The translations under genes were made by a program, and so were the position numbers. A stretch of DNA of 64,000 bases from Ardenticatenaceae bacterium. GTDB taxonomy: Bacteria > Chloroflexota > Anaerolineae > Promineifilales > Promineifilaceae. The DNA lies in contig JACKBU010000006.1 in the NCBI GenBank assembly GCA_020634395.1, positions 62,001 through 126,000 of the forward strand, given 5' to 3'. The first letter of the stretch is position 1, and every line of letters starts with the position of its first letter. The notes below the pieces were generated by a model. It made no database searches, was not told the origin of the DNA, and saw only the letters and a list, made by a program, of their open reading frames with translations. Of the stretch, positions 25,089 to 34,455 are shown in pieces.

Positions 25089-27896
25089 TTGAATTTCTGG
25101 CGCGAATTTCATGGACCAAACGCCGCCTATTTGCTCTCGCTGTTTGAACAGTTCGAGCAGGACCCCCAGTCGGTAAACCAGGCAGCGCGGACCTTTTTCC
25201 AAAAAAACAAAGCCGACCTGCAACGCCTGCAGGGCAGCAATGGGCACGCCCCGCCGGCCACGGCCGTTGCCCCCCGCACCGACAAGGTGATGGCCGCGGT
25301 CAACCTGGCTGGAGCGGTGCGCGAATACGGCCATCTGGCCGCGCAGCTAGATCCACTGGGAACACCCCCACCCGGCGAACCGTCGTTGGCCCTGGAGTAC
25401 CACGGCCTGAGCGAGGAGGATTTGCGGCAGCTGCCGGCCAGCATCATTGGCGGGCCGGCCGGCGAGGGCGGCAACGCCCTGGAAGCGGTGCAAAACCTGC
25501 GCCGCATCTACTCCGACACCATCGGTTACGATTATGACCACCTGCGCAACCACGAAGAGCGGCGCTGGCTGCGCCAAATGGCCGAAACACGCCACTTCCG
25601 CCCGCCCCAAACGCCCATCGACGGCCGTGCCCTGTTAGAACGGCTGACCCAGGTGGAAACCTTCGAGCAGTTCTTGCACCACATTTTCCCCGGCAAATCG
25701 CGCTTCTCGATTGAAGGACTGGACATGCTGGTGCCCATGCTGGATGAAATTGTGGCGCGTGTGGTGTCCGATGGCATTTGCAACATCCTGATCGGCATGG
25801 CCCACCGCGGGCGGCTGAACGTGATGGCCCACATACTGCAACGGCCGTATGCCCAAATCCTGACCATGTTCAAAGACCCGGCCCAGCGCGATTTTTACGA
25901 TAAACGCAACGTCATGGGCTGGACCGGCGATGTTAAATACCACGCCGGCGACCGCCGGGCCATTGATTTTGACGAGGATGAAAGCATCGATCTGGTGATC
26001 AAACTGGCGCCTAATCCCAGCCACCTGGAGCATGTGAACCCGGTGCTGCTGGGCATGGCCCGCGCCGCCGGAACCCGTGTGGACTCGCCCGGCGCGCCGC
26101 AATTCAATCCGGCCATCACCCTGCCCATTGTCATCCACGGCGATGCGGCCTTTCCCGGCCAGGGCGTGGTCGCCGAAACCCTCAACCTCCACGCGCTGCC
26201 CGGTTATTGGGTGGGCGGCGCGGTCCACATCATCGCCAACAACCAGTTGGGTTTTACCACCACGGCCGTTGAAGGGCGCAGCACCCTGTATGCCAGCGAC
26301 CTGGCCAAAGGCTTCAAAATCCCCATCGTCCACGTCAACGTCGACGACCCGGAAGCGTGTCTGGAAGCAGCGCGGCTGGCCGTGGCTTACCGGCAAACGT
26401 TCCAGAAAGATTTTCTGGTAGACCTGATTGGCTACCGCCGCTACGGCCACAACGAAGGCGACGAACCGCGCTTCACGCAGCCGCAAATGTATGCCCGCAT
26501 CGACGACCTGCCGACCGTACGCCAGCAGTGGGCCGAGGAGCTTAGCGCCAGAGGTGAAATCAACGCCGACGAAGCCGAAAAGATGGTGCAAACTTACCGC
26601 TCCCAACTGCAAGAGTTATACGAATCGCTGGAAGTGGAAGCGGTGGCCGACGAACTGGAACCCCAGCTGGCGATGCCGCCGCCGGGCGCTGCCCGCGAAG
26701 CGGATACGGCCGTTCCGCTGGACCAGCTGCGACAGCTCAACCAGTCGCTGTTAGACTTTCCAGCAGGCTTCCAGCCAGACCCCAAGCTGGCCCGCGCCCT
26801 GAAAAAGCGCCGCCAGGTACTAGACAACGCCGACGAAACCACCATCGACTGGGCCACCGCTGAAGAACTGGCACTGGCTTCGATATTGGCCAGCGGCACG
26901 GCCGTGCGCCTGACCGGCGAAGACGTCAAGCGCGGCACCTTCAGCCAGCGGCACGCCGTCTTCCACGACACCGCTACCGGCGAAACCATTTGCCCGCTGC
27001 AGACCATTCCCCAGGCTCAGGCGGCCTTCGAAATCCACAACAGTCCGCTCTCCGAAAACGCCACCCTGGGTTTTGAATACGGCTACAACGTACAGGCCCC
27101 GGAACGGCTGGTGATCTGGGAAGCGCAGTACGGCGATTTTGTCAACACAGCCCAGGCCATGATCGACGAGTTCCTGGCCGCCGGCAAGGCCAAGTGGGAG
27201 CAAACCCCGTCGCTGGTGCTGCTGCTGCCGCACGGCTACGAAGGCCAGGGACCAGATCATTCGTCGGGCCGGCTGGAGCGCTTTTTGCAGTTGGCGGCCA
27301 AAAACAGTCTGCGCATTGCCTATCCGACTACGGCTGCCCAATATTTCCACCTGCTGCGGCGGCAAACGGCCGTGCTCGTCGAAGACCCGCTGCCCCTGAT
27401 TGTGATGACCCCCAAAAGCCTGCTGCGCCATTCCCGCTCCGCCTCCACCCCGCGCCAACTGGCCGAAGGTGACTGGCAGCCAGTCATCCCCGACCCGCTG
27501 GCCCAGGAACACGCGGAGGACATCCGGCGCCTGGTCTTGTGCAGCGGCAAGGTTTTTGTCGATCTGGTAGAAATCCAGGAGAAACGGCTGGAAGCCCAGG
27601 ACAAAGTCCAGGTGGCCCTGGTCCGCGTCGAACAGCTTTATCCCCTGCCTGAAGAGGCCATCGCCGGTGAAGTGACGCGTTATCCAAACCTGGACGAAGT
27701 GGTGTGGCTGCAAGAGGAGCCGGCCAACATGGGCGCCTGGAAATTCGTCCAGCCCTGCATCGAAGAGCTGCTGAAAGGAGAACTGCCGCTGCGCTACATT
27801 GGCCGCCCGCGCCGCACCAGCCCCGCCGAAGGCTCTACGGCCTGGCACCGGCGCAATCAGCAGGCTATTACAGAGTTTGCATTCAGCCTTGATTAG
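25089..27896 (+). CDS. sucA: 2-oxoglutarate dehydrogenase E1 component
   Basis: A 935-aa thiamine diphosphate enzyme that decarboxylates 2-oxoglutarate and passes the succinyl group to E2. It has the N-terminal peripheral helix (FWREFHGPNAAYLLSLFEQF), the GMAHRGRLNVMAHI motif near 238, ThDP/metal-binding GDAAFPGQGVVAETLNL near 350, RYGHNEGDEP near 450, and the transketolase-like C-terminal half ending in EEPANMGAW. Start: TTG at 25089 with GAGG 8 nt upstream; an in-frame TGA at 25083-25085 rules out an earlier start. A weak TTG start may tune E1 relative to the flanking genes. Confidence 0.93.
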   Translation: MNFWREFHGPNAAYLLSLFEQFEQDPQSVNQAARTFFQKNKADLQRLQGSNGHAPPATAVAPRTDKVMAAVNLAGAVREYGHLAAQLDPLGTPPPGEPSLALEYHGLSEEDLRQLPASIIGGPAGEGGNALEAVQNLRRIYSDTIGYDYDHLRNHEERRWLRQMAETRHFRPPQTPIDGRALLERLTQVETFEQFLHHIFPGKSRFSIEGLDMLVPMLDEIVARVVSDGICNILIGMAHRGRLNVMAHILQRPYAQILTMFKDPAQRDFYDKRNVMGWTGDVKYHAGDRRAIDFDEDESIDLVIKLAPNPSHLEHVNPVLLGMARAAGTRVDSPGAPQFNPAITLPIVIHGDAAFPGQGVVAETLNLHALPGYWVGGAVHIIANNQLGFTTTAVEGRSTLYASDLAKGFKIPIVHVNVDDPEACLEAARLAVAYRQTFQKDFLVDLIGYRRYGHNEGDEPRFTQPQMYARIDDLPTVRQQWAEELSARGEINADEAEKMVQTYRSQLQELYESLEVEAVADELEPQLAMPPPGAAREADTAVPLDQLRQLNQSLLDFPAGFQPDPKLARALKKRRQVLDNADETTIDWATAEELALASILASGTAVRLTGEDVKRGTFSQRHAVFHDTATGETICPLQTIPQAQAAFEIHNSPLSENATLGFEYGYNVQAPERLVIWEAQYGDFVNTAQAMIDEFLAAGKAKWEQTPSLVLLLPHGYEGQGPDHSSGRLERFLQLAAKNSLRIAYPTTAAQYFHLLRRQTAVLVEDPLPLIVMTPKSLLRHSRSASTPRQLAEGDWQPVIPDPLAQEHAEDIRRLVLCSGKVFVDLVEIQEKRLEAQDKVQVALVRVEQLYPLPEEAIAGEVTRYPNLDEVVWLQEEPANMGAWKFVQPCIEELLKGELPLRYIGRPRRTSPAEGSTAWHRRNQQAITEFAFSLD

Positions 27897-27991
27897 TGAG
27901 CAGGCGCGGCCGTGTTTAAGTGTGAAAGTTCAGGTTGCTCGCGCACCTGACATCTTAAGCACCTGCCCCCTGAAAAAAAATGGAAACAAAC

Positions 27992-29263
27992 ATGACCATC
28001 AATGTAAAAGTCCCGGAATTAGGTGAATCTGTCGTCGAGGCGACCGTGGGCCAGTGGCACAAGCAAGAAGGCGACACCGTTGCCGTTGGCGAAGTTTTGG
28101 TTGACCTGGAGACGGACAAAGTAGACGTAGAAGTAGGTGCGGAAGCAGCCGGCGTGTTGGTGACTATCCAACGGCAGGCCGGCGAGGACGTACAGATTGG
28201 CGACGTGTTAGCCGAGATCGACCCTGAGGGCGCAGCCGCAGAACCAGAATCGACTGGCCAACAACCAGCGGCCAAAGCCGAGGAAGGCACGGAAACGGAA
28301 ACGGCCGTTTCCGCCGCCTCCCCATCTCCACCGGCCAGAAAAACCTCTCAGGCCACGCCCGTCGCCCAAAGAATGGCCCAGGACAAAGACGTAGACCTGT
28401 CGCAGATTAACGGCAGCGGACAGAACAACCGTATCACCCGCGATGACGTGGAACAATACCTTCAAGAGCGGCAGCAGGCGGCAGAAACAACCACAACAGC
28501 ACCCAAACGGCCGTCTGCCCCCCCGCAGCAACCGGCCACCCCGACAGAAACGGCCGTTGGCGACCACCGCGAAGAACGCCAGCGGCTCTCCCGCCGCCGC
28601 CGCACCATCGCCCAACGCCTGGTCGAAGCGCAGCACACTGCCGCCATGCTCACCACCTTCAACGATGTCGATATGAGCGCCGTCATAGATCTGCGCCAGC
28701 GGCGCGGCGAAGCATTCCGCGAACGGCAGAACGTCAAGCTGGGCTTCATGTCCTTCTTTGTGAAGGCGGCCGTGGGGGCTCTGAAAGACTTTCCCCGCCT
28801 CAACGCCGAAATCGACGGCGACGAGGTGATCTTGAAGCATTACTACGACATTGGCATGGCTGTGGGCGCGGAAGAAGGGCTGGTTGTGCCTGTCATTCGC
28901 CACGCCGACCGCCTGTCGTTTGCCGAAATCGAGCAGGCGGTGCGCCGCTTTGCCGAGCAGGCCCGCGAAGGCACGCTGTCGCTGGAAGATTTGCGCGGCG
29001 GCTCTTTTACCATCACCAACGGTGGCGTTTTTGGCTCCATGCTCAGCACGCCGATTCTGAACCCGCCGCAGGTGGGCATTTTGGGCCTGCATCGCATCGA
29101 AGAGCGGCCGGTGGCGCGGAAGGGGGCCGTCATCATCCGGCCGATGATGTATCTGGCTTTAAGCTATGACCACCGGCTGGTAGACGGCCGTGAAGCGGTG
29201 CAGTTCCTGGGGCGCATCAAAGAGCTGGTCGAAGACCCGGAAACCTTGTTGTTGGAGGGTTAA
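27992..29263 (+). CDS. sucB: 2-oxoglutarate dehydrogenase E2 (dihydrolipoyl succinyltransferase)
   Basis: A 423-aa acyltransferase core of the complex. Residues 1-77 are one lipoyl domain with K43 in DLETDKVDVEV; 120-165 is the E3/E1-binding peripheral domain (ATPVAQRMAQDKDVDLSQI) between Ala/Pro/Thr-rich linkers; the catalytic domain begins about 190 with RLSRRRRTIAQRLVEAQ and ends with SYDHRLVDGREAV (catalytic H394). The ATG at 27992 gives the family start MTINVKVPELGESV; an ATG at 27980 would add four residues. No E3 gene adjoins; the flavoprotein at 1064 is a poor E3 candidate because its His-Glu dyad is missing. It follows sucA by 95 bp. Confidence 0.93.
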   Translation: MTINVKVPELGESVVEATVGQWHKQEGDTVAVGEVLVDLETDKVDVEVGAEAAGVLVTIQRQAGEDVQIGDVLAEIDPEGAAAEPESTGQQPAAKAEEGTETETAVSAASPSPPARKTSQATPVAQRMAQDKDVDLSQINGSGQNNRITRDDVEQYLQERQQAAETTTTAPKRPSAPPQQPATPTETAVGDHREERQRLSRRRRTIAQRLVEAQHTAAMLTTFNDVDMSAVIDLRQRRGEAFRERQNVKLGFMSFFVKAAVGALKDFPRLNAEIDGDEVILKHYYDIGMAVGAEEGLVVPVIRHADRLSFAEIEQAVRRFAEQAREGTLSLEDLRGGSFTITNGGVFGSMLSTPILNPPQVGILGLHRIEERPVARKGAVIIRPMMYLALSYDHRLVDGREAVQFLGRIKELVEDPETLLLEG

Positions 29264-29274
29264 CGGTGTTCGAT

Positions 29275-30819
29275 CTAAGCTTTAAATTCGGCGATAAGCG
29301 CTTGCTTTAACTGCCACAACTGCGGCGAAAGCGAAACGTGATAGACGTGTGGATTGATCAGACGGCGTACGCCGGTATCCAGCCGCGCCAAATCGGCCCG
29401 GCGCTGTTCGCGGATGGCTTCCAGAGAAGGCGCTTCGGGCCGCCGCCCTTCCTGCCACACCGTCGCCAGCAGCGGTTCAACGGCCGTGATGCTGGCCTGC
29501 GGCAGCACGCGTCTTACATTGGCATCGACGGGATGGTGCAAACGCAGCGGCTCCATTTGGCGGGGATCTTCATCGTCCAGCGTGAGCAAATCGGCTGTCG
29601 CCAGGCCGCGCTCGTCGTAAAGGCGCCAGACATTCTTATGGCCGGGATTGGGCGTTTTCACCGGATTTTCGGAGATTTTGATGGCCGGGATCCAGTCGTT
29701 CTGGTCATCCTGCACAGCCACTAATTTGTAGACGCCGTCCAAGGCCGCATCTCCGGCCGAGGTGATGAGGTTGGTCCCTACACCGTACACCAACCGCCGG
29801 ATCAGATGGTCCCTATCCAGGCCAACCCGGTGCGCCTCCTCCCGAATTTGAGCCAGAATTTGCAGAATAGTCATCTCGTCTAGCTGGTTGGAGAGCACGA
29901 TGCTGACGTCCGGGAAACCGGCGTCGTTCAGCATTTTGGCGGCCTGGGCTGCCAGATAAGCCAGGTCGCCAGAGTCTAGCCGGATCCCGACAGGTTTATG
30001 CCCCTTACGACGCAGCTCGGTAAACACCTGGATGGCGTTGGGTAAACCGCTTTCCAGGGTATTAATGGTGTCCACCAAAAGCAGGCAGTCGTCGGGATAG
30101 ATGTCGGCGTAGGCGCGGAAAGCTTCCAGCTCCCCTTCCCCCAAAGCCATAAACAACTGGACCATGCTGTGGGCGTGAGTGCCTTTGGGCGGATACCCCA
30201 GAACGTCTGAGACGCCCACGTTGGAAGTGAAATCGGCGCCGCCAATGAGCGCCGCGCGCGCTCCGGCGTTGACGCCGCGTTCCTGCCCGCGCCGCATGCC
30301 AAACTCCAGCAAAAGCTGGCCGCGCCCGGCCTGGCTGATGCGGGCGGCACGGGTGGCAATGAGCGTGGGATAGTTGAGCATGTTGAGGAGCGGCGTTTCC
30401 AGAATCTGAGCCATAGCCAGGGGGCCTTGCACGGCCGTTAACGGCACATTCGGATGCACCACCCGCCCTTCGGGAATCGCCCGCAGCGTCAAACCGCCAA
30501 AATGACCATCCTTGCGCAGCCACTGTAGAAAATCTTCGGAGAACAGGCGCGCCCCCGTCTGCCCGGTTTGCTGGCGCAAAAAATCAATCTCCGGTTCGCC
30601 AAACCGCGCCTGCTCCATCCAGTCCAACAGCCATTCCAGGCCCGCGTTGATGCAGTAGCCGGCCTGATGAGCGCCATAATCTGGATAGCTGCGGAAGAAG
30701 TGGTCGAATTGGGCCCGTTTTTCGTGCAGACCCAGGCGGTAATACAGGTGGGCCATGGTGATCTGATACATATCGGTGTACAAAATGCCTTCGGCCAGAG
30801 AACGTTCATTCGGCTTCAT
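29275..30819 (-). CDS. pncB: Nicotinate phosphoribosyltransferase
   Basis: A 514-aa enzyme that joins nicotinate and PRPP to give nicotinate mononucleotide in NAD salvage. It opens EGILYTDMYQITMAHLYYRLG, the family's signature, and has the GAR-like GVNAGARAALIGGADFTSNV near 180, the SMVQLF segment near 220, and GIRLDSGDLAYLA near 280. Length is normal. It converges with sucB (11-bp gap) and is preceded on its strand by a quinone reductase gene 31 bp upstream, so those two may form a transcript; the functional link would be nicotinamide cofactor supply, which is speculative. Confidence 0.92.
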   Translation of the reverse strand: MKPNERSLAEGILYTDMYQITMAHLYYRLGLHEKRAQFDHFFRSYPDYGAHQAGYCINAGLEWLLDWMEQARFGEPEIDFLRQQTGQTGARLFSEDFLQWLRKDGHFGGLTLRAIPEGRVVHPNVPLTAVQGPLAMAQILETPLLNMLNYPTLIATRAARISQAGRGQLLLEFGMRRGQERGVNAGARAALIGGADFTSNVGVSDVLGYPPKGTHAHSMVQLFMALGEGELEAFRAYADIYPDDCLLLVDTINTLESGLPNAIQVFTELRRKGHKPVGIRLDSGDLAYLAAQAAKMLNDAGFPDVSIVLSNQLDEMTILQILAQIREEAHRVGLDRDHLIRRLVYGVGTNLITSAGDAALDGVYKLVAVQDDQNDWIPAIKISENPVKTPNPGHKNVWRLYDERGLATADLLTLDDEDPRQMEPLRLHHPVDANVRRVLPQASITAVEPLLATVWQEGRRPEAPSLEAIREQRRADLARLDTGVRRLINPHVYHVSLSPQLWQLKQALIAEFKA

Positions 30820-30850
30820 TGACTTCTCTCCAGGGTTGTGTGACTTGCAA

Positions 30851-31924
30851 CTAGTAAGGCGGCGGATCGCTGGCGGGAAAAGATTCCCAAGACCTCTCGT
30901 CGAGAGGATCGCTGGTATTGATGGTTTCCTGAGGCACGTCCGGCTCGGACCAATGCTGCGGCAGGAGGAGCAGTTTGCCCTTGGTGCGCCGACCTTCGAT
31001 ATAACGATGCGCTTCCGGTGCCTCGCTCAGGGGAAAGGTGCGGTCAATTCTAACGTGCAGCGCCCCGGAGTCGATCCAGCTAAACAGATCGTCGGCGCGG
31101 CTCTGAATTTCTTCGTGAGTTTGAGTGTATTGCGCAATGCTGGGCCGCGTTAGGAAAAGGGAGCCTTTTTGATTGAGAATTTGCGGGTCTAGGGCCTCTA
31201 CCGGACCGCTGGCCTGGCCGTACAGCACCATGTAGCCGCGTGGACGCAGGCAGTCAAGGCCGGGCAGAAAAGTAGCCTGCCCCACTCCATCGTATACGAC
31301 GTGCACGCCTTTTCCCTGGGTCAGATCTTTTACGGCCGTTACAAAATCAGTTTCGGTGTAGAGAATCACTTCGTCGGCGCCGTACTCCCGCGCCAGGTCG
31401 GCTTTTTCGGCCGTGGAGGTGGTGCCCAGGACGCGCGCGCCGCGCAGTTTGGCGATTTGTACCAGCAGCAGCCCAACTCCGCCGCTGGCGGCGTGGATGA
31501 GCACGGTATCTCCGGCCTGAACCGGATAAGTGCTGTGCGTGAGGTAGTGGGCAGTCGTACCTTGCAGCATCACGGCCGTTGCCACTTCCACCGCCAACTG
31601 CGGGGGCAAATGGACCAGCTTCCAGGCCGGAACCACGGCGTAATTGGCGTAAGCACCGATGTGCATGACATACGCCACGTAATCCCCGGGGGAAACGGCC
31701 GTTACGCCCTCCCCCACAGCGTCCACAATGCCGCCGCCTTCAACGCCGGGTGTAAACGGCAGCATTTGTTTATACTGGCCGCAGCGATGATACGTGTCGA
31801 TGTAATTCACCCCGGCGGCTTCGATCTTAATTCGGGCTTCGCCAGGTCCGGGTTCCGGGAGCGGCGCTTGTTCGTAGCGCATCACCTCTGGTCCACCTGG
31901 TTGATGAACACGAATAGCTTTCAT
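30851..31924 (-). CDS. Quinone oxidoreductase (zeta-crystallin type) with unusual C-terminal tail
   Basis: A 357-aa NADPH:quinone reductase-like MDR protein: MKAIRVHQPGGPEVMRYEQ start, GVNYIDTYHRCGQY, TPGVEGGGIVDAVGEGV, and Rossmann HAASGGVGLLLVQIAK near 150. The family normally stops soon after GKLLLLP (about residue 323); here about 30 more residues follow, ending ERSWESFPASDPPPY. That tail resembles a motif I recall from small uncharacterised bacterial proteins. AGGAGGT upstream of the ATG at 31924 fixes the start; an ATG at 31966 is rejected because it would add a hydrophobic leader absent from the family. Confidence 0.88.
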   Translation of the reverse strand: MKAIRVHQPGGPEVMRYEQAPLPEPGPGEARIKIEAAGVNYIDTYHRCGQYKQMLPFTPGVEGGGIVDAVGEGVTAVSPGDYVAYVMHIGAYANYAVVPAWKLVHLPPQLAVEVATAVMLQGTTAHYLTHSTYPVQAGDTVLIHAASGGVGLLLVQIAKLRGARVLGTTSTAEKADLAREYGADEVILYTETDFVTAVKDLTQGKGVHVVYDGVGQATFLPGLDCLRPRGYMVLYGQASGPVEALDPQILNQKGSLFLTRPSIAQYTQTHEEIQSRADDLFSWIDSGALHVRIDRTFPLSEAPEAHRYIEGRRTKGKLLLLPQHWSEPDVPQETINTSDPLDERSWESFPASDPPPY

Positions 31925-32086
31925 CAGATGACCTCCTAGCAAAAAAATAACACATAATCCCCGCATCTCAAATCAATCTGGAGATTTCCGGGCTCGTCGA
32001 CTTCCCCTTCTGGAAGGCTAATGCATCGCCAAGCCAGAAGCATATATCCAGATATAGCCGGGGGATATGTTCCCGGTATAAAAGCA

Positions 32087-32115
32087 TTGGGAGAGGCCGC
32101 TGCTCGTGTTATGAT
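32087..32115 (+). promoter_or_regulatory. Candidate promoter for the MgtC-like gene
   Basis: TTGGGA (32087-32092), 17-bp spacer, TATGAT (32110-32115), 89 bp upstream of the ATG at 32204. Both boxes match the sigma-70 consensus at four or more positions. Confidence 0.45.
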
Positions 32116-32203
32116 GCATAAGGGAGCCGCGATGTACCATGCCGTAATGGTACGCATCAATACAGTTAGAGGCCTACAAAACGGCCAATCGGAAGAAACC
32201 AGC

Positions 32204-32638
32204 ATGATTCTTCTCCAACTGCAAATTCTGGGCGAAATGGTACTAGCCATGCTGCTGGGCGGCGCTATCGGCTTTGATCGCGAAGAAGCGGACAAACCGG
32301 CCGGTTTGCGCACGCACATGCTCGTCGCCGGCTCCGCCGCCCTGCTTACCGGACTAGGCGGTCTGCTGATTCCTCAAGTGGGTATTGATAATTCATTGAT
32401 CACCACCGACCCGCTGCGCACGATGCAAGCTGTGATCACCGGGATAAGCTTTTTGGGGGCCGGAACTATTATCCGCCACCGGGGAAACAACAAAGTGGAA
32501 GGGTTGACGACGGCCGCTTCTCTGCTGTTTGCCGGGGCGCTGGGCATTTCCGTGGCTCTGCGGCAGTATGTTTTGGCGATTGGCGCTACGGCGGCCGTCT
32601 TGCTGACGCTGCGCGCCTTGAAGCATATAGATATATAG
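32204..32638 (+). CDS. MgtC/SapB family membrane protein
   Basis: A 144-aa integral membrane protein with about four hydrophobic segments. The family signature is clear: LLGGAIGFDREEADKPAGLRTH near 22-42, then VAGSAALLTGLG, and TGISFLGAGTIIRHR near 85-99. MgtC-type proteins affect magnesium homeostasis, acid tolerance and F1Fo ATP synthase in pathogens; the role in free-living bacteria is less certain. This one lacks the C-terminal cytoplasmic domain of Salmonella MgtC and matches the short form. GGAAG lies 8 nt upstream of the chosen ATG. It precedes an oxidoreductase gene by 41 bp. Confidence 0.88.
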   Translation: MILLQLQILGEMVLAMLLGGAIGFDREEADKPAGLRTHMLVAGSAALLTGLGGLLIPQVGIDNSLITTDPLRTMQAVITGISFLGAGTIIRHRGNNKVEGLTTAASLLFAGALGISVALRQYVLAIGATAAVLLTLRALKHIDI

Positions 32639-32679
32639 ATATTGGTTAACGGCCGTCTGGCAAAAAAGAAAGGAGCGGT

Positions 32680-33927
32680 ATGTCTCATTACAAATACGTG
32701 ATTTTAGGCGGAGGATTGGCAGCCGGGTATGCGGCGCAGGAATTTGTGGCCCAGGGTATCTCCGCCGGAGAACTGTGCCTGGTAGCCGCCGAAAAAACGC
32801 TGCCATATGAACGGCCGCCGCTGTCTAAGGCTTTCCTGGCGGGGGAAAAATCGACCGAGGAGGTGCTGATCAACGAACCGTCGTTCTACGCCGATAACGG
32901 CATTGTGGTGATGAGCGGCACGGCCGTTACCCGGGTCGATTTTAAGCAGAAGGAACTGTATACCACCGGGGAAGGTGACCCGACCATCGGCTACGACAAA
33001 CTGCTCATCGCCACCGGCGCCAAGCCGCGCACATTTAATCTTCCGGGGTCCGCCCTGAGCAACATATTTTATTTGCGCCGGATTGAAGATGCGCAGCAAA
33101 TCCGGCAGCAGGCCGCCGAGGCCAGGCAGGCTGTGGTAATTGGCGGTTCGTTCATCGCCATGGAGGTCACGGCCGTTTTGCAAAGCCGCGGCGTGCAGAC
33201 CACCATGGTCTTCCCCGAAGAACGCGTGTGGCAGGCCTTTTTTACGCCGCGCATGTCGGCCTACTTCACTTCGTACTATCAGGATAAGGGCGTCACCATT
33301 CTACCGGGCACGGGCATTGCCTCCTTTGCGGGCCACGGCCGTGTGCGCCAGGTAATCACCCAGGACGGACAGGCTCTGGACGCCGACATGGTGGTGGCCG
33401 GCATCGGCGTGAAGCCAAACAGCGCGCTGTTTGAAGGCAGCGGACTGCAGCTGAAAGACGGCTACGTCCAGGTCAACCGCTTTTTGGAGACCAATATCCC
33501 GGACGTGGTGGCGGCCGGCGATGTAACCCTGTACCGGGACCTGGTGTTTGAACGGCCGTTGCACCTGGAACACTGGGACAACGCCCGCAGCCAGGCCGAA
33601 CACGCGGCGCGCCTGATGCTGGGCATCCGCCGGGCCTACGAACACGTGCCTTACTTCTTCTCCGACATTTTTGATCTGTCTTATGAGTTTTGGGGAGATA
33701 CGGAAGGCGCGGCTCAAGCGGTCCATCGCGGACGGGTGGAGGATGGAGAATTCAGCACCTGGTGGCTGGCGGCCGACGGCCGTCTGCTGGCCGCGTTTGT
33801 GCTGAACCGGCCCGACGAAGAGCGAGAACTGGCGCCGGCCTGGATCAAAGCAGGCAAAAAGCTATCCGCCGAGAGCCTGCGCCGGCCGACAGCCTTACAG
33901 GAGGCCAGGGCGACAATGGGTTCCTGA
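32680..33927 (+). CDS. Ferredoxin reductase-like NAD(P)/FAD oxidoreductase
   Basis: A 415-aa flavoprotein of the BphA4/AIF/monodehydroascorbate reductase type. FAD-binding GGGLAAGYAA is near 10-19, RPPLSK near 45, ATGAKPR near 109, the NAD-binding VVIGGSFIAMEVTAVL near 151, and VVAAGDVTLYR near 278. The C-terminal reductase domain begins around 320 (HVPYFFSDIFDLSYEFWG). No redox cysteine pair is evident, as expected for this class, which moves electrons from NAD(P)H to a ferredoxin, rubredoxin or small molecule. The partner is not encoded nearby. AAAGGAG lies upstream of the ATG. Confidence 0.87.
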   Translation: MSHYKYVILGGGLAAGYAAQEFVAQGISAGELCLVAAEKTLPYERPPLSKAFLAGEKSTEEVLINEPSFYADNGIVVMSGTAVTRVDFKQKELYTTGEGDPTIGYDKLLIATGAKPRTFNLPGSALSNIFYLRRIEDAQQIRQQAAEARQAVVIGGSFIAMEVTAVLQSRGVQTTMVFPEERVWQAFFTPRMSAYFTSYYQDKGVTILPGTGIASFAGHGRVRQVITQDGQALDADMVVAGIGVKPNSALFEGSGLQLKDGYVQVNRFLETNIPDVVAAGDVTLYRDLVFERPLHLEHWDNARSQAEHAARLMLGIRRAYEHVPYFFSDIFDLSYEFWGDTEGAAQAVHRGRVEDGEFSTWWLAADGRLLAAFVLNRPDEERELAPAWIKAGKKLSAESLRRPTALQEARATMGS

Positions 33928-33946
33928 ATTGTATAAAGGGGAGGCT

Positions 33947-34342
33947 TTATTCGTTCTCGGAGAGGGTGCCGTTGTTGGCGGCGCGGATGGCCGGGATCAA
34001 ATTACGGTTAGCCTGCTCTTTGATAATATAAGCAGCAGCGCCGTTTTTCCGGGCCTGCTGGACCAACGTGCTGTTGTAGTGCATCGAGAGCATAATGATC
34101 GTCACTGCAATGTTCAGGTCGCGAATTTTGCCAGCAGCCCGAATGCCATCCAGTATCGGTAAGGAAACGTCCATCACAATTACATCCGGGGAAGTGGTCT
34201 GAGCTAACTGGACTGCTTCTTGGCCATTAACGGCCGTGCCCACCACTTCCATGTCCGGCTCTCGTGATAACATCGCCATAATGCTCTTACGTACTAACTC
34301 ATGATCGTCTACAACCAATATCCGAATTCTGTGCTCCACCAT
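33947..34342 (-). CDS. Stand-alone NarL-type receiver protein
   Basis: A 131-aa receiver with IRILVVDDHELVRKS, phospho-acceptor D58 in VIVMDVSLPILDG, and Lys in YIIKEQ near 107. It is closest to NarL/FixJ receivers but stops at LSENE, just where the linker to a LuxR-type HTH would start; the remaining 19 bp before the neighbouring gene hold no HTH. It may be a phosphate sink, a connector, or a regulator truncated by deletion. The ATG at 34342 is chosen by alignment; the ribosome site is weak, and an ATG at 34369 is an alternative. It lies 238 bp beyond the end of the NarX/NarL-like pair on the same strand. Confidence 0.8.
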   Translation of the reverse strand: MVEHRIRILVVDDHELVRKSIMAMLSREPDMEVVGTAVNGQEAVQLAQTTSPDVIVMDVSLPILDGIRAAGKIRDLNIAVTIIMLSMHYNSTLVQQARKNGAAAYIIKEQANRNLIPAIRAANNGTLSENE

Positions 34343-34433
34343 GACGTTTGCCACATATAAACAATACATAATAGATTAGCGAAAATTAATAAGTCGTAAA
34401 GCTTATCTTTACACAAAAACGACTTAATCCGTA

Positions 34434-34448
34434 TAGGGGATTACCCTA
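34434..34448. promoter_or_regulatory. Candidate operator palindrome
   Basis: TAGGG-GATTA-CCCTA is a perfect interrupted palindrome 92 bp upstream of the orphan receiver start. LuxR/NarL-type regulators often bind such sites, so the adjacent regulator at 34580 is a candidate. Evidence is symmetry and position only. Confidence 0.3.
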
Positions 34449-34455
34449 CCATAGA

